Source: Pseudomonas koreensis
GTDB taxonomy: Bacteria; Pseudomonadota; Gammaproteobacteria; Pseudomonadales; Pseudomonadaceae
Direction: 5' to 3'
Length of the DNA: 64,000 nucleotides
NCBI RefSeq assembly: GCF_012986595.1
Contig: NZ_JAAQYM010000005.1
Coordinates: 186,001-250,000, forward strand
The position numbers and the translations under genes are program-made. The notes below the pieces were generated by a model. That model saw only the letters and a program-made list of their open reading frames with translations, had not been told where the DNA came from and searched no databases. Shown piece after piece: positions 49,459 to 57,888 of the stretch (positions within the stretch are counted from its first letter, which is position 1; every line of letters begins with the position of its first letter).

Positions 49459-49897
49459 GCACGGCTCCGAAGGTAAAGATGACGCGCATTCTACGCCGCA
49501 AGCGGACCCGCGTTCGAAACTATTCCCGCGGGTGATCGGTTCGCTGGCGATTGTCGGTCTGATGATCGGTTTGATGATCGGCCGCCTGACCACACCGGAC
49601 CCGAGCGTGCTGCAGCAGGTTGAAGTGACGGATGACGGCCTGGTGGTCTGGTTCAACAACGAACCGAAGCTGCACGGCGAAATCATTGATGGCACCGTGG
49701 CCCTGTTGTTTCAGGCCGAAGGTCGCGCGCAGAAAGGCCAGCTCAAGCTCAACGGCAAGGACGTCAACTGGCGAACACGGATGAGTGATGGCGGGTTGTT
49801 GCTGACGGTGCTGGCAGCGCGGCCGCTGCAGGGGGACTGGGCCGGCAGCCAGGTCGATGACCGCTGGCGGCTGGAGATCCATCTCCGGGAGCAATAA
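49457..49897 (+). CDS. membrane-anchored protein of unknown function
   Basis: A 146-residue protein with a hydrophilic N-terminus, one membrane helix (VIGSLAIVGLMIGLMIGRLT, about residues 26-45) and a beta-rich outer part (VEVTDDGLVVWFNNEPKLHG, WRTRMSDGGLLLTVLAARPL). Not recognised. Its ATG overlaps the divergent trmL start by two bases, and AAGGA lies about 12 nt upstream. A tandem hairpin array begins 5 nt after its stop. Confidence 0.72.
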   Translation: MHGSEGKDDAHSTPQADPRSKLFPRVIGSLAIVGLMIGLMIGRLTTPDPSVLQQVEVTDDGLVVWFNNEPKLHGEIIDGTVALLFQAEGRAQKGQLKLNGKDVNWRTRMSDGGLLLTVLAARPLQGDWAGSQVDDRWRLEIHLREQ

Positions 49898-49901
49898 AAG
49901 C

Positions 49902-50192
49902 GGGAATCCCCGGCCTGCCTGTACCAAGGTTCCCAAAACGGGCGGCTCACCGCCGAGGCGGTTGAGCCGGAGTAAAGAAGGAACCCCTGACCTGCCTGTA
50001 TCAGAGGCCCCAAAACGGGGTGGACTTCGCTTGCAGCGTCGGTCCGGTGTAAAGAGGGAACCCCCGGCCTGCCTGTACCAAGGATCCCAAAAGGGTGGGT
50101 TCGCCGCGATGCGGTTTGAACCCGGTGTAAAGAGGGGAATCCCCGGCCTGCCTGTACCAAGGTCCCCGAAACGGGTGGTGAATCGAATCACC
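49902..50192. repeat. tandem array of ~78-bp hairpin units with unit-specific arms
   Basis: Units begin at 49902, 49980, 50056 and 50135 (periods 78, 76, 79; the last is partial). Each has a conserved part containing GGCCTGCCTGTACCAAGG (TATCAGAGG in unit 2) and a C-run/AAAA/G-run hairpin, then a variable part that is itself a hairpin. Arm pairs are CGGCTCA/TGAGCCG, GGAC/GTCC, GGGTTC/GAACCC and GGTGA/TCACC. Sequence differs while pairing is kept, so the fold looks selected. Long frames through it on the minus strand look spurious. Confidence 0.75.
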
Positions 50193-50258
50193 TGTAAGAG
50201 GTATTGCAGGGCGCGTGCCAGGTTTTAATTGGTTGAAACAAAAAAGTTGATCAGAAAC

Positions 50259-50287
50259 GCGAAAGCCCCGTAAAACGGGGCTTTCGC
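50259..50287. terminator. 12-bp perfect stem terminator
   Basis: GCGAAAGCCCCG and CGGGGCTTTCGC pair around TAAAA, between the hairpin array and the ntrC end. It has an AT-rich approach but only a weak T-run; it may serve both directions. Confidence 0.7.
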
Positions 50288-50389
50288 CTGTTTGAAGTGT
50301 CGAAGTTTTTTTGCGCTAGAGCTGAGTTCCGCTTGGCGCGTGGTGCGCGATTGCAGGTCAATGTGCATTGCGCTGGTGCACACGCAAAA

Positions 50390-50440
50390 AAGATCGCAGC
50401 CTTCGGCAGCTCCTACAGGGATATGCGTTCTGTATAGGAG
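50390..50440. repeat. partial REP-type element, family A
   Basis: One intact core (GATCGCAGCCTTCGGCAGCT) faces a shortened partner (TATAGGAGCCGAG), just after the ntrC stop. Looks decayed or truncated. Confidence 0.65.
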
Positions 50441-50452
50441 CCGAGTGCCGAG

Positions 50453-51889
50453 TTAGCCCTCATCCCCCTCATCGTCATCCCCACCATCCACTTTCATCCC
50501 CAATTCCTTGATCTTGCGCGTCAGGGTGTTGCGACCCCAGCCGAGCAATACCGCGGCATCGCGACGCCGGCCGGCTGTGTGCTTCAGCGCAGTCTCGATC
50601 ATGATCCGTTCAAACGCCGGCACCGCGCTGTCGAGCAGGCTCGACTGGCCACGGGCCAAGGCCTGATCGGCCCACTGGCGCAGCGCCTGCTCCCAGTTGG
50701 TTACCGGCGCCGAATCCTGCGGCAGGCTCAACAACTCTGGCGGCAGGTCGCTGATGTGCACTTCGCGGCCGGACGCCATCACGGTGATCCAGCGGCAGGT
50801 GTTCTCCAACTGCCGCACGTTGCCCGGCCATGGCAGGTTCTTCAGGTACTCCTCGGTCTCGCTTTTCAGCAGCTTCGGCTCCACCGCCAGTTCTTGTGCA
50901 GCGCGGCTGAGGAAGTGCTTGGCCAGGGTCGGGATGTCTTCGCGACGATCCGACAGGCGCGGGATGTGGATGCGGATCACGTTGAGGCGGTGGAACAAGT
51001 CCTCACGGAATTTCCCGGCGTGCACCAGGGTTTCCAGATTCTGGTGGGTGGCGGCGATGATCCGCACGTCAACCTTGACCGGCACGTGCCCGCCAACGCG
51101 GTAGAACTCGCCGTCGGCCAGCACCCGCAGCAGCCGGGTTTGTGTATCTGCCGGCATGTCGCCGATTTCATCGAGGAACAGCGTGCCGCCGTCCGCCTGT
51201 TCGAAGCGCCCACGACGCAGGTTGGCTGCGCCGGTGAACGCGCCTTTCTCGTGGCCGAACAGCTCGGATTCCATCAGGTCTTTCGGGATCGCCGCCATGT
51301 TCAGCGCAATGAACGGCGAGGCCGCGCGCGGGCTGTGGCGGTGCAGGGCGTGGGCCACCAACTCTTTACCGGTACCGGATTCGCCGTTGATCAGCACGGT
51401 GATGTTGGAGTGGCTCAGGCGGCCGATGGCACGAAACACTTCCTGCATCGCCGGCGCTTCGCCGATGATTTCCGGGGTGCGAGTCAGCGCCGGTACCACT
51501 TCCAGGCCTTGCTGTTCCTGCGCATGTTGATTGGCGCGTTTGACCAGCGATACCGCCTCGTCCACGTCAAACGGCTTGGGCAGGTACTCGAATGCACCGC
51601 CCTGATACGAGGCCACCGCGCTGTCCAGGTCGGAGTGAGCGGTCATGATGATGACCGGCAACCGTGGGTGCTGCTCGCGAATCCGCGCCAGCAGGTCGAG
51701 GCCACTCGCGCCCGGCATGCGGATGTCGGAAATGATCACATCAGGCTGCTGACGGGCCAGACGACTCATCACGCCATCGGCGCTGTCGAAGCTCTGCGTG
51801 GTCATGCCTTCCTGCTGCAAGGCTTTTTCCAGAACCCAACGGATTGAACGGTCGTCATCGACGATCCACACGGTTTCACTACGGCTCAT
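50453..51889 (-). CDS. ntrC: nitrogen regulator NtrC (sigma-54 activator)
   Basis: A 478-residue response regulator. Asp55 in IISDIRMPGASG is the phospho-site. The AAA+ part has Walker A GESGTGKE, GAFTGA (HEKGAFTGAANLRRGRFE) and LFLDEIGDMP; the Fis-type DNA-binding end has AAVLLGWGRNTLTRKIKE. The acidic tail (GGDDDEGDEG) is unusual in composition but common in this genus. It overlaps ntrB by 4 nt. It activates glnA and other nitrogen genes; sites resembling its box are at 53158-53186 and 56182-56198. Confidence 0.96.
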   Translation of the reverse strand: MSRSETVWIVDDDRSIRWVLEKALQQEGMTTQSFDSADGVMSRLARQQPDVIISDIRMPGASGLDLLARIREQHPRLPVIIMTAHSDLDSAVASYQGGAFEYLPKPFDVDEAVSLVKRANQHAQEQQGLEVVPALTRTPEIIGEAPAMQEVFRAIGRLSHSNITVLINGESGTGKELVAHALHRHSPRAASPFIALNMAAIPKDLMESELFGHEKGAFTGAANLRRGRFEQADGGTLFLDEIGDMPADTQTRLLRVLADGEFYRVGGHVPVKVDVRIIAATHQNLETLVHAGKFREDLFHRLNVIRIHIPRLSDRREDIPTLAKHFLSRAAQELAVEPKLLKSETEEYLKNLPWPGNVRQLENTCRWITVMASGREVHISDLPPELLSLPQDSAPVTNWEQALRQWADQALARGQSSLLDSAVPAFERIMIETALKHTAGRRRDAAVLLGWGRNTLTRKIKELGMKVDGGDDDEGDEG

Positions 51890-52971
51890 GTCGATGTGGC
51901 TCCTTGTTCCAGTGGCAGAAAGATCGAGAACGTGGTGTGGCCTGGATGGCTGTCACACTCGATCAGGCCCTGGTGCTGGCTGATGATGTTCTGGGTAATG
52001 GCCAGGCCCAGCCCGGTACCGTCCGGGCGGCCGCTGACCATGGGAAAGAAGATGGTTTCCTGCAATTCCGCCGGGATCCCAGGGCCGTTGTCGATGATCT
52101 CGATTTTGGTCACCAGGCGATGGCGCACGTGGCCGATGGTGAACTGGCGCATGGTCCGAGTGCGCAGGCTGATGCGGCCCAGACGCAACTCGTTCTGGCT
52201 GCTGATCGCCTGCATCGCGTTGCGCACGATGTTCAGCACGGCTTGAATCATTTGTTCGCGGTCGATCAACACGTCGGGAATGCTCGGGTCGTAATCGCGC
52301 ACCAAGGTGATGCAGCCCTGACTTTCCGCTTCGACCAGTTGGCAGACGCGCTCAAGCACTTCATGGACGTTGCACAGGGCCAGCGACGGCAACTTGTTCG
52401 AACCGAGCATGCGGTCGACCAGATTACGCAGGCGGTCGGCCTCTTCGATGATCACGTTGGTGTAGTCGCGCAGGCTGTCTTCCGGCAGTTCGCGGGCCAG
52501 CAATTGCGCGGCGCCACGGATACCGCCCAGCGGATTCTTGATCTCGTGAGCGAGGCCGCGCACCAGCATCTTGCTGGTTTCCTGCTTGGACAGCTGCGCC
52601 TCCTCCTTGGTGATCCGCAGCAGCCGGTCACGCGGGTGCACTTCCAGCAGGAGCATGGTCGCGCCGTTGCTGAGGATCGGCGTGACCGCGTAATCAACGG
52701 TCAGGGTCTGGCCGGTGAGGGCGGTGAGCATCGCTTCGCGCTTGGTGAACGGGTGCGCCTGTTCGACCGCCTGGCGCAGCGAGTTGAGCGCCTCGGTGGA
52801 TTCGGTGAACAGCTCGCTGATGAACTGCCCATGGCTGCGCTGACCGCTGATGGCCAGCAGCATCTCGGCCGCCGGGTTCATGTACTCAAGGCGCAGTTCG
52901 GCGTCGAGCAGGATGGTGGCGGTGGTCAGGTTGTCGAGCAGCAAACGGTGGATTGCGTCGCTTATGGTCAT
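51886..52971 (-). CDS. ntrB: nitrogen sensor kinase NtrB
   Basis: A 361-residue soluble kinase/phosphatase. The N-terminal PAS domain (about 10-115) starts MTISDAIHRLLLDNLTTATI. Phospho-His142 is in RGLAHEIKNPLGGIRGAAQL. N-box VLNIVRNAMQAI, DNGPGIP and GTGLGLAITQNI form the ATPase domain. No membrane segments; it takes its signal from PII protein. Start ATG at 52971; 96 upstream codons rejected. Confidence 0.96.
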   Translation of the reverse strand: MTISDAIHRLLLDNLTTATILLDAELRLEYMNPAAEMLLAISGQRSHGQFISELFTESTEALNSLRQAVEQAHPFTKREAMLTALTGQTLTVDYAVTPILSNGATMLLLEVHPRDRLLRITKEEAQLSKQETSKMLVRGLAHEIKNPLGGIRGAAQLLARELPEDSLRDYTNVIIEEADRLRNLVDRMLGSNKLPSLALCNVHEVLERVCQLVEAESQGCITLVRDYDPSIPDVLIDREQMIQAVLNIVRNAMQAISSQNELRLGRISLRTRTMRQFTIGHVRHRLVTKIEIIDNGPGIPAELQETIFFPMVSGRPDGTGLGLAITQNIISQHQGLIECDSHPGHTTFSIFLPLEQGATST

Positions 52972-53157
52972 CTGGACCCCTTTTGGAGCAAGGCGTGCGC
53001 GAGAACTAAGCGCTGATGCGAGGAAAATGCAAAAACCAAACCAAGGCTCCGAAAAGAAGCGCTCAACCCCTGAAACAGGCGTTTGACGCTCGTTTGCGTG
53101 GCGTCCCGTCGGGGCTGGCGGGTACTTTCGAACCAAAATGGGTTGGAATGTGGGTAC

Positions 53158-53186
53158 GGTGCAGTCTAGTGCACCAATATAGTGCG
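53158..53186 (-). promoter_or_regulatory. NtrC-box-like sites upstream of ntrB
   Basis: GGTGCA-GTCTAG-TGCACC (53158-53175) overlaps TGCACCAATATAGTGCG (53170-53186). The latter matches the NtrC consensus TGCACC-N5-GGTGCA with two mismatches. They are about 190-215 nt before the ntrB ATG and just after the DUF4124 stop. Likely autoregulation of ntrBC. Confidence 0.5.
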
Positions 53187-53201
53187 CAAAGCTGAACGGC
53201 G

Positions 53202-53819
53202 TTAGAAGAAACGCAGGAAGGGATTTTTTTCTTCGGCGGGTTTGTCTTTCAGTGGACATTCCGGGCGTACGCCATAGTCTTCGCTGACGCAGGGTTTGAC
53301 CTGGCGTTTCTGCGCCAGCGAAATGCGCAGCATGTGGAACGGCTGGTTGGCGGTGCGTTCGACGGTGCGGCCCTGCTCATCGAGGATTTCCACCGACAGG
53401 TTGTGGCTGCCCCGGTCGATGTTGCTCAGCGGGAACACCGGGCTCAGGCCCGGCTCGCCCGTGGCCTGGCCGTCCAGCAGCAGGCGATAGCGATGGCCGG
53501 GTTGCAGGCCCGGTTCACTGGTGACACTGACGATCACCTCGCCAGCACTGCTGCGCAGGGTCGCGTCCGGTTCAGGAATCAGAATGCGCAGCATGTCGTA
53601 ATGGAACAGAGTGGGTTCCGGGGATTTTTGTGCGGCGCTGATCGGCGCCGCAGCCGTAGGGGTGGCCGACATGCGATTGCTGGTCGCGATGGGCACGCGC
53701 TTGGCGTTGCCGCGCGGCTGATCGGTGTAGACGCGATTGCCCTGCGCATCGACGTAGGTGAAGACTTCCGCCGAAACCGGCAGGGCGAGCAGGCACAGGA
53801 TCAGCCAGACACCTCTCAT
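53202..53819 (-). CDS. DUF4124-domain exported protein, paralogue B
   Basis: A 205-residue protein with a signal peptide (MRGVWLILCLLALPVSA) and the DUF4124 motif EVFTYVDAQGNRVYTDQPRG. The middle has an Ig-like region (SVTSEPGLQPGHRYRLLLDG, SNIDRGSHNLSVEILDEQGR), and the end is Lys/Glu/Pro-rich with two cysteines (CVSEDYGVRPEC). It overlaps paralogue A by 4 nt and shares its plan. Periplasmic; function unknown. Confidence 0.88.
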   Translation of the reverse strand: MRGVWLILCLLALPVSAEVFTYVDAQGNRVYTDQPRGNAKRVPIATSNRMSATPTAAAPISAAQKSPEPTLFHYDMLRILIPEPDATLRSSAGEVIVSVTSEPGLQPGHRYRLLLDGQATGEPGLSPVFPLSNIDRGSHNLSVEILDEQGRTVERTANQPFHMLRISLAQKRQVKPCVSEDYGVRPECPLKDKPAEEKNPFLRFF

Positions 53820-54328
53820 GGCTTGTGTACACGCTGCACGGTAAACACCACGGACGGGCTCTGCTGAATGATCGCCTGACCATCGATCACCTGCACCGCC
53901 AGGCGATGCTCGCCACGGTCGACATTCACCAGCTGCAGGATCGGCACGTTGCTCGGCTGACCGTAAGGTTCATCGTCGAGGACCAGTCTTAATTGGTGCG
54001 GCGCCTGCAAACGCGGCTTGATCAGCACGTTGACGGTGAAGGTGCCGTTGTTGGCGCGCAGGGCTTCTTCGCTGGGCAGGCCAGTCAGCTCCAGTATCTC
54101 GTAGGCGTTGCGTGCAGGTGGACGATTGTCAGTGCTGGTGGGCGCCGGTGCGCTCGGTGCCTGCGGCTCGACGCGGTTCAGCGGCGGCAACTCGACAGGC
54201 TGCGCCTTGATGCCGTCCGGCGAGTGATCGCTGTAGACCGTATTGCCGTTGGCGTCGGTGTACTTGTAGATCTGCGCGGCGGCGGGCAGGGCTATCAGCA
54301 GCAGGATGTAGAGAAAGGTGCGACCCAT
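53816..54328 (-). CDS. DUF4124-domain exported protein, paralogue A
   Basis: A 170-residue protein with signal MGRTFLYILLLIALPAAAQ and DUF4124 motif IYKYTDANGNTVYSDHSPDG. The second half (LRLVLDDEPYGQPSNVPILQ, NVDRGEHRLAVQVIDGQAII) parallels that of paralogue B, which also has RGSHNLSVEILDEQGR. The pair therefore arose by duplication. It lies between glnA and ntrBC on the same strand. Role unknown; a nitrogen link is positional only. Confidence 0.88.
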   Translation of the reverse strand: MGRTFLYILLLIALPAAAQIYKYTDANGNTVYSDHSPDGIKAQPVELPPLNRVEPQAPSAPAPTSTDNRPPARNAYEILELTGLPSEEALRANNGTFTVNVLIKPRLQAPHQLRLVLDDEPYGQPSNVPILQLVNVDRGEHRLAVQVIDGQAIIQQSPSVVFTVQRVHKP

Positions 54329-54420
54329 GAAAGCGACCGGGAAAGAAAGCGATGGGGTGCAGCATAGGTCAGGGTGGGCGACAGACCCAAACCGTTAACA
54401 AATGGAATTGAAAAGCCAGG

Positions 54421-54494
54421 TCAAAAGATCGCAGCCTTCGGCAGCCCCTGCACCGATCCCGGTAGGAGCTGCCGAAGGCTGCGATCTTTTGATC
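54421..54494. repeat. REP-type palindromic pair, family A
   Basis: TCAAAAGATCGCAGCCTTCGG faces its complement around a ~20-bp spacer, between the glnA terminator and the DUF4124 genes. The cores carry GGCAGC with one base change in the left tail. Confidence 0.85.
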
Positions 54495-54498
54495 TTCA

Positions 54499-54530
54499 AT
54501 AAAAAAGGCCTCCCGAAGGAGGCCTCTTTT
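54499..54530 (-). terminator. glnA terminator
   Basis: On the minus strand, AGGCCTCC-TTCG-GGAGGCCT follows AAAAG and leads into TTTTTT, about 35 nt after the glnA stop. Confidence 0.92.
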
Positions 54531-54559
54531 GTCACGCCGCGTAGCGCGGCGCTACCGGA

Positions 54560-55966
54560 TCAGCAGCTGTAGTACAGCTCATATTCCAGTGGGTGCACGA
54601 AGGTGCGGACCTTGATTTCTTCTTCGGATTTCAGCGCGATGTAAGCGTCGATGAAGTCGTCGGAGAACACGCCGCCCTTGGTCAGGAACGCACGGCCCTT
54701 GTCCAGCTCTTCCAGGGCTTCTTTCAGGCTGCCGCAAACTTGTGGGATCTCTTTCGCCTCTTCAGGCGGCAGGTCGTACAGGTTTTTGTCAGCGGCATCG
54801 CCTGGGTGGATCTTGTTCTGGATACCGTCCAGGCCGGCCATCAGCAGAGCTGCGAAAGCCAGGTACGGGTTGGCAGCCGGATCCGGGAAACGTGCTTCGA
54901 TACGACGGCCGCGTGGGCTGTTGACGTAAGGAATACGGATCGAGGCGGAACGGTTGCGAGCCGAGTAGGCCAGCATTACCGGAGCTTCGAAACCTGGCAC
55001 CAGACGCTTGTAGGAGTTGGTGGCCGGGTTGGTGAAGCCGTTCAGGGCCTTACCGTGCTTGATGATACCGCCGATGAAGTACAGGGCGGTTTCGGACAGG
55101 CCGGCATAGCCTTCGCCAGCGAAGGTGTTCTTGCCGTCTTTGGCGATGGACATGTGGACGTGCATGCCCGAGCCGTTGTCGCCGTACAGTGGCTTCGGCA
55201 TGAAGGTCGCGGTGCGGCCGTAAGCGTCAGCAACGTTGTGTACAACGTATTTCAGAGTCTGAACTTCGTCAGCTTTCTTCACCAGGGTGTTGAACTTGAC
55301 ACCAATTTCGTTCTGACCGGCAGTCGCCACTTCGTGGTGGTGAACTTCAACGGTCTGGCCCATCTCTTCCAGTGCGTTGCACATGGCAGTACGGATTTCG
55401 TGGTCGTGGTCGAACGGCGGAACCGGGAAGTAGCCGCCTTTGATACCAGGACGGTGGCCTTTGTTGCCGCCTTCGATGTCCTGGTCGGACATCCACGAAC
55501 CTTGTTCGGAGTAGATCTTGAACATCGAGCCGGAGATGTCCGACTTGAACTTCACTTCGTCGAAGATGAAGAATTCTGGTTCCGGACCGGCGAAGACGGT
55601 GTCACCGATACCGGTGGTCTTCAGGTATTCCTCGGCGCGGTGAGCGATGGCGCGCGGGTCGCGATCGTAACCTTGCATGGTCGACGGTTCGATGATGTCG
55701 CAGACCAGGATCAGGGTCGCGTCTTCGGTGAACGGGTCGAGCACGGCAGTGTCGTCGTCCGGCAGCAGGATCATGTCGGAGGCTTCGATGCCTTTCCAGC
55801 CAGCGATGGAGGAACCGTCGAACATCTTGCCAACTTCGAAGAAGTCGTCTTCCAGCGCATCGCGAGCCGGCATGGTCACGTGGTGCTGAGTGCCTTTGGT
55901 GTCCGTGAAGCGCAGATCAATCCACTTGACGTCATGATCTTTGATGAGTTGAACCGACTTCGACAT
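54560..55966 (-). CDS. glnA: glutamine synthetase type I
   Basis: A 468-residue enzyme that makes glutamine from glutamate, ammonia and ATP. The start MSKSVQLIKDHDVKWIDLRF has GGAGG 8 nt upstream. Family motifs include FDGSSIAGWKGI, the ATP/metal site PEPEFFIFDE and NGSGMHVHMS. Adenylylation Tyr397 is in DKNLYDLPPEE, so it is regulated by GlnE. It has a sigma-54 promoter and an NtrC-like site upstream and a strong terminator. Confidence 0.98.
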   Translation of the reverse strand: MSKSVQLIKDHDVKWIDLRFTDTKGTQHHVTMPARDALEDDFFEVGKMFDGSSIAGWKGIEASDMILLPDDDTAVLDPFTEDATLILVCDIIEPSTMQGYDRDPRAIAHRAEEYLKTTGIGDTVFAGPEPEFFIFDEVKFKSDISGSMFKIYSEQGSWMSDQDIEGGNKGHRPGIKGGYFPVPPFDHDHEIRTAMCNALEEMGQTVEVHHHEVATAGQNEIGVKFNTLVKKADEVQTLKYVVHNVADAYGRTATFMPKPLYGDNGSGMHVHMSIAKDGKNTFAGEGYAGLSETALYFIGGIIKHGKALNGFTNPATNSYKRLVPGFEAPVMLAYSARNRSASIRIPYVNSPRGRRIEARFPDPAANPYLAFAALLMAGLDGIQNKIHPGDAADKNLYDLPPEEAKEIPQVCGSLKEALEELDKGRAFLTKGGVFSDDFIDAYIALKSEEEIKVRTFVHPLEYELYYSC

Positions 55967-56062
55967 AGTGTCCTCCGGGTGGCTTAGGGCTTGGTAGTGG
56001 ATGCCCTTAATATGGGTGATGCCGGCGCAGATACTCTGCCAAGGCAACCTGCCTCACAAGGG

Positions 56063-56078
56063 AGCAAATTGCATGCCA
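56063..56078 (-). promoter_or_regulatory. sigma-54 promoter of glnA
   Basis: On the minus strand TGGCATGCAATTTGCT has GG and GC separated by exactly 10 nt, with the TTTGC -12 element. Predicted start near 56052, about 85 nt before the glnA ATG. Confidence 0.65.
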
Positions 56079-56181
56079 GTGCCCCACCATGGGTTTTTTG
56101 CCCCAAATTCACGCTTGCAGCGGTGCAAAGCGCAATAAAGGGGAAAATCTCGCCCCTTAATGTAGCGTGTAAATCTGAAAG

Positions 56182-56198
56182 TGACCCGTTTTGGTGCA
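56182..56198 (-). promoter_or_regulatory. NtrC-like site of glnA
   Basis: TGACCCGTTTTGGTGCA has one intact half (GGTGCA) and one diverged half (TGACCC), 17 bp in all. It lies 105-120 bp upstream of the sigma-54 element, the usual enhancer distance. A second GGTGCA half-site lies near 56122. Confidence 0.45.
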
Positions 56199-56246
56199 TG
56201 TGAAACCTTCTGCATATTAACTGGTTAAACCTTGAGCAATTTCCGC

Positions 56247-56252
56247 TATAAT
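56247..56252 (+). promoter_or_regulatory. -10 element of thiI
   Basis: A perfect TATAAT lies 43 nt before the thiI ATG; no good -35 is seen at 17 bp. Confidence 0.45.
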
Positions 56253-56294
56253 CCGCGCCCCCCTTTTTCGGCTGGCCCTGCGCGCGCTGTTTTC

Positions 56295-57749
56295 ATGAAA
56301 CTAATCGTAAAAGTCTTCCCCGAGATCACCATCAAAAGCCGCCCTGTCCGGATGCGTTTCATCCGCCAGCTGGCCAAGAATATCCGCGCCGTGCTCCGCG
56401 ATCTGGACCCGGCCGTGGTGGTGAACGGTGTGTGGGACAATCTCGAGCTGGAAACCCGCGTTACCGACCTCAAAGCCTTGAAAGAGATGGGCGAACGCCT
56501 CACCTGTACGCCTGGCGTCGCGCACTTTTTGCAGATCGCCGAGTACCCGTTGGGCGACTTCGACGACATCACCGAGAAGTGCAAACAGCACTACGGCGAT
56601 GTGCTGGCCGGGAAGATTTTTTCGGTGCGCTGCAAACGTGCAGGCAAGCACCCGTTCAGCTCGATGGACGTCGAGAAATACGTCGGCAGCAAGCTGCGTC
56701 GCGAGTGCGGTGCGGCCGGAATCGACCTCAAGGCGCCGGAAATCGAAGTCCGAATCGAAGTTCGCGACCAACGGTTGTTTGTCATCCACAGCCAGCACAA
56801 CGGCATCGGCGGCTATCCGCTCGGCGCCTTGGAGCAAACGCTGGTATTGATGTCTGGCGGCTTCGATTCGACGGTTGCCGCCTACCAGATCATGCGCCGC
56901 GGCCTGATGGCGCATTTCTGCTTCTTCAATCTGGGCGGTCGTGCCCACGAATTGGGCGTGATGGAAGTCGCGCATTTCATCTGGAAGAAGTACGGCAGCT
57001 CGCAACGCGTGCTATTTGTCAGTGTTCCGTTCGAAGAAGTGTTGGGCGAAATTCTCGGCAAAGTCGATAACAGTCATATGGGCGTCGTATTGAAGCGTAT
57101 GATGTTGCGCGCGTCCTCCGCCATCGCCGACCGCCTGCACATCGATGCCCTGGTAACCGGCGAAGCGATCTCCCAGGTGTCGAGCCAGACCTTGCCGAAC
57201 CTGTCGGTGATCGACTGCGTGACTGACAAGCTGGTCCTGCGTCCACTGATCGTCGCGCACAAGCAGGACATCATCGACACGGCCAACGAGATCGGCACCG
57301 CCGATTTCGCAAAGCACATGCCGGAATACTGCGGGGTCATCTCGGTCAATCCGAAGACCGCCGCCAAACGCCACCGCGTTGAGCACGAAGAGAAAGAATT
57401 CGACATGGCGGTCCTCGAGCGTGCGCTCGAAAACGCCAAACTGGTGCCGATCGATCGGGTGATCGACGAATTGGGCCAGGACTTGCAGATTGAAGAAGTC
57501 GGCGAAGCGCTGGCCGGTCAGATCGTCATCGACATCCGTCATCCGGATGCGGCCGAGGATGACCCGCTGGAACTCGCCGGCATAGAAGTACAGACGATGC
57601 CGTTCTACGCAGTGAACGCTCGTTTCAAGGAGCTGGATCCGACTCGCCAGTACCTGCTGTATTGCGACAAAGGCGTGATGAGTCGCCTGCATGCTCACCA
57701 TTTGCTCAGTGAGGGGCATGCCAATGTGCGCGTTTATCGACCGAGCTAA
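56295..57749 (+). CDS. thiI: tRNA 4-thiouridine synthase / thiamine biosynthesis ThiI
   Basis: A 484-residue sulfur-transfer protein. The N-terminal ferredoxin-like/THUMP part (about 1-165) starts MKLIVKVFPEITIKSRPVR. The PP-loop SGGFDSTVAAYQ begins near residue 190. The C-terminal rhodanese domain has the sulfur-carrying Cys457 in YLLYCDKGVMSR. Divergent from glnA. Confidence 0.97.
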   Translation: MKLIVKVFPEITIKSRPVRMRFIRQLAKNIRAVLRDLDPAVVVNGVWDNLELETRVTDLKALKEMGERLTCTPGVAHFLQIAEYPLGDFDDITEKCKQHYGDVLAGKIFSVRCKRAGKHPFSSMDVEKYVGSKLRRECGAAGIDLKAPEIEVRIEVRDQRLFVIHSQHNGIGGYPLGALEQTLVLMSGGFDSTVAAYQIMRRGLMAHFCFFNLGGRAHELGVMEVAHFIWKKYGSSQRVLFVSVPFEEVLGEILGKVDNSHMGVVLKRMMLRASSAIADRLHIDALVTGEAISQVSSQTLPNLSVIDCVTDKLVLRPLIVAHKQDIIDTANEIGTADFAKHMPEYCGVISVNPKTAAKRHRVEHEEKEFDMAVLERALENAKLVPIDRVIDELGQDLQIEEVGEALAGQIVIDIRHPDAAEDDPLELAGIEVQTMPFYAVNARFKELDPTRQYLLYCDKGVMSRLHAHHLLSEGHANVRVYRPS

Positions 57750-57888
57750 GTGCCCGGGGCTGTTTGCCTGTGGCCTGCGTCACCGGCCCCCCGACACCGC
57801 CGTCAAGCTGTAACGGCCATGCCGGACACTACTGTTAATCGCTGCCAAGACTTGTCAGCAAACCGAATCCTCTGATCGAGATACACAA

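Noticed and set aside
49711..50160. 149-codon minus-strand frame with repeated VQAGRGFP-like peptides
   Set aside because: The repeats come from the tandem DNA array, whose variable hairpin arms and 76/79-bp periods do not keep one reading frame.
49902..50192. Possible CRISPR array
   Set aside because: Units are ~78 bp with imperfect repeats, the variable parts are palindromes, and no cas gene is present.
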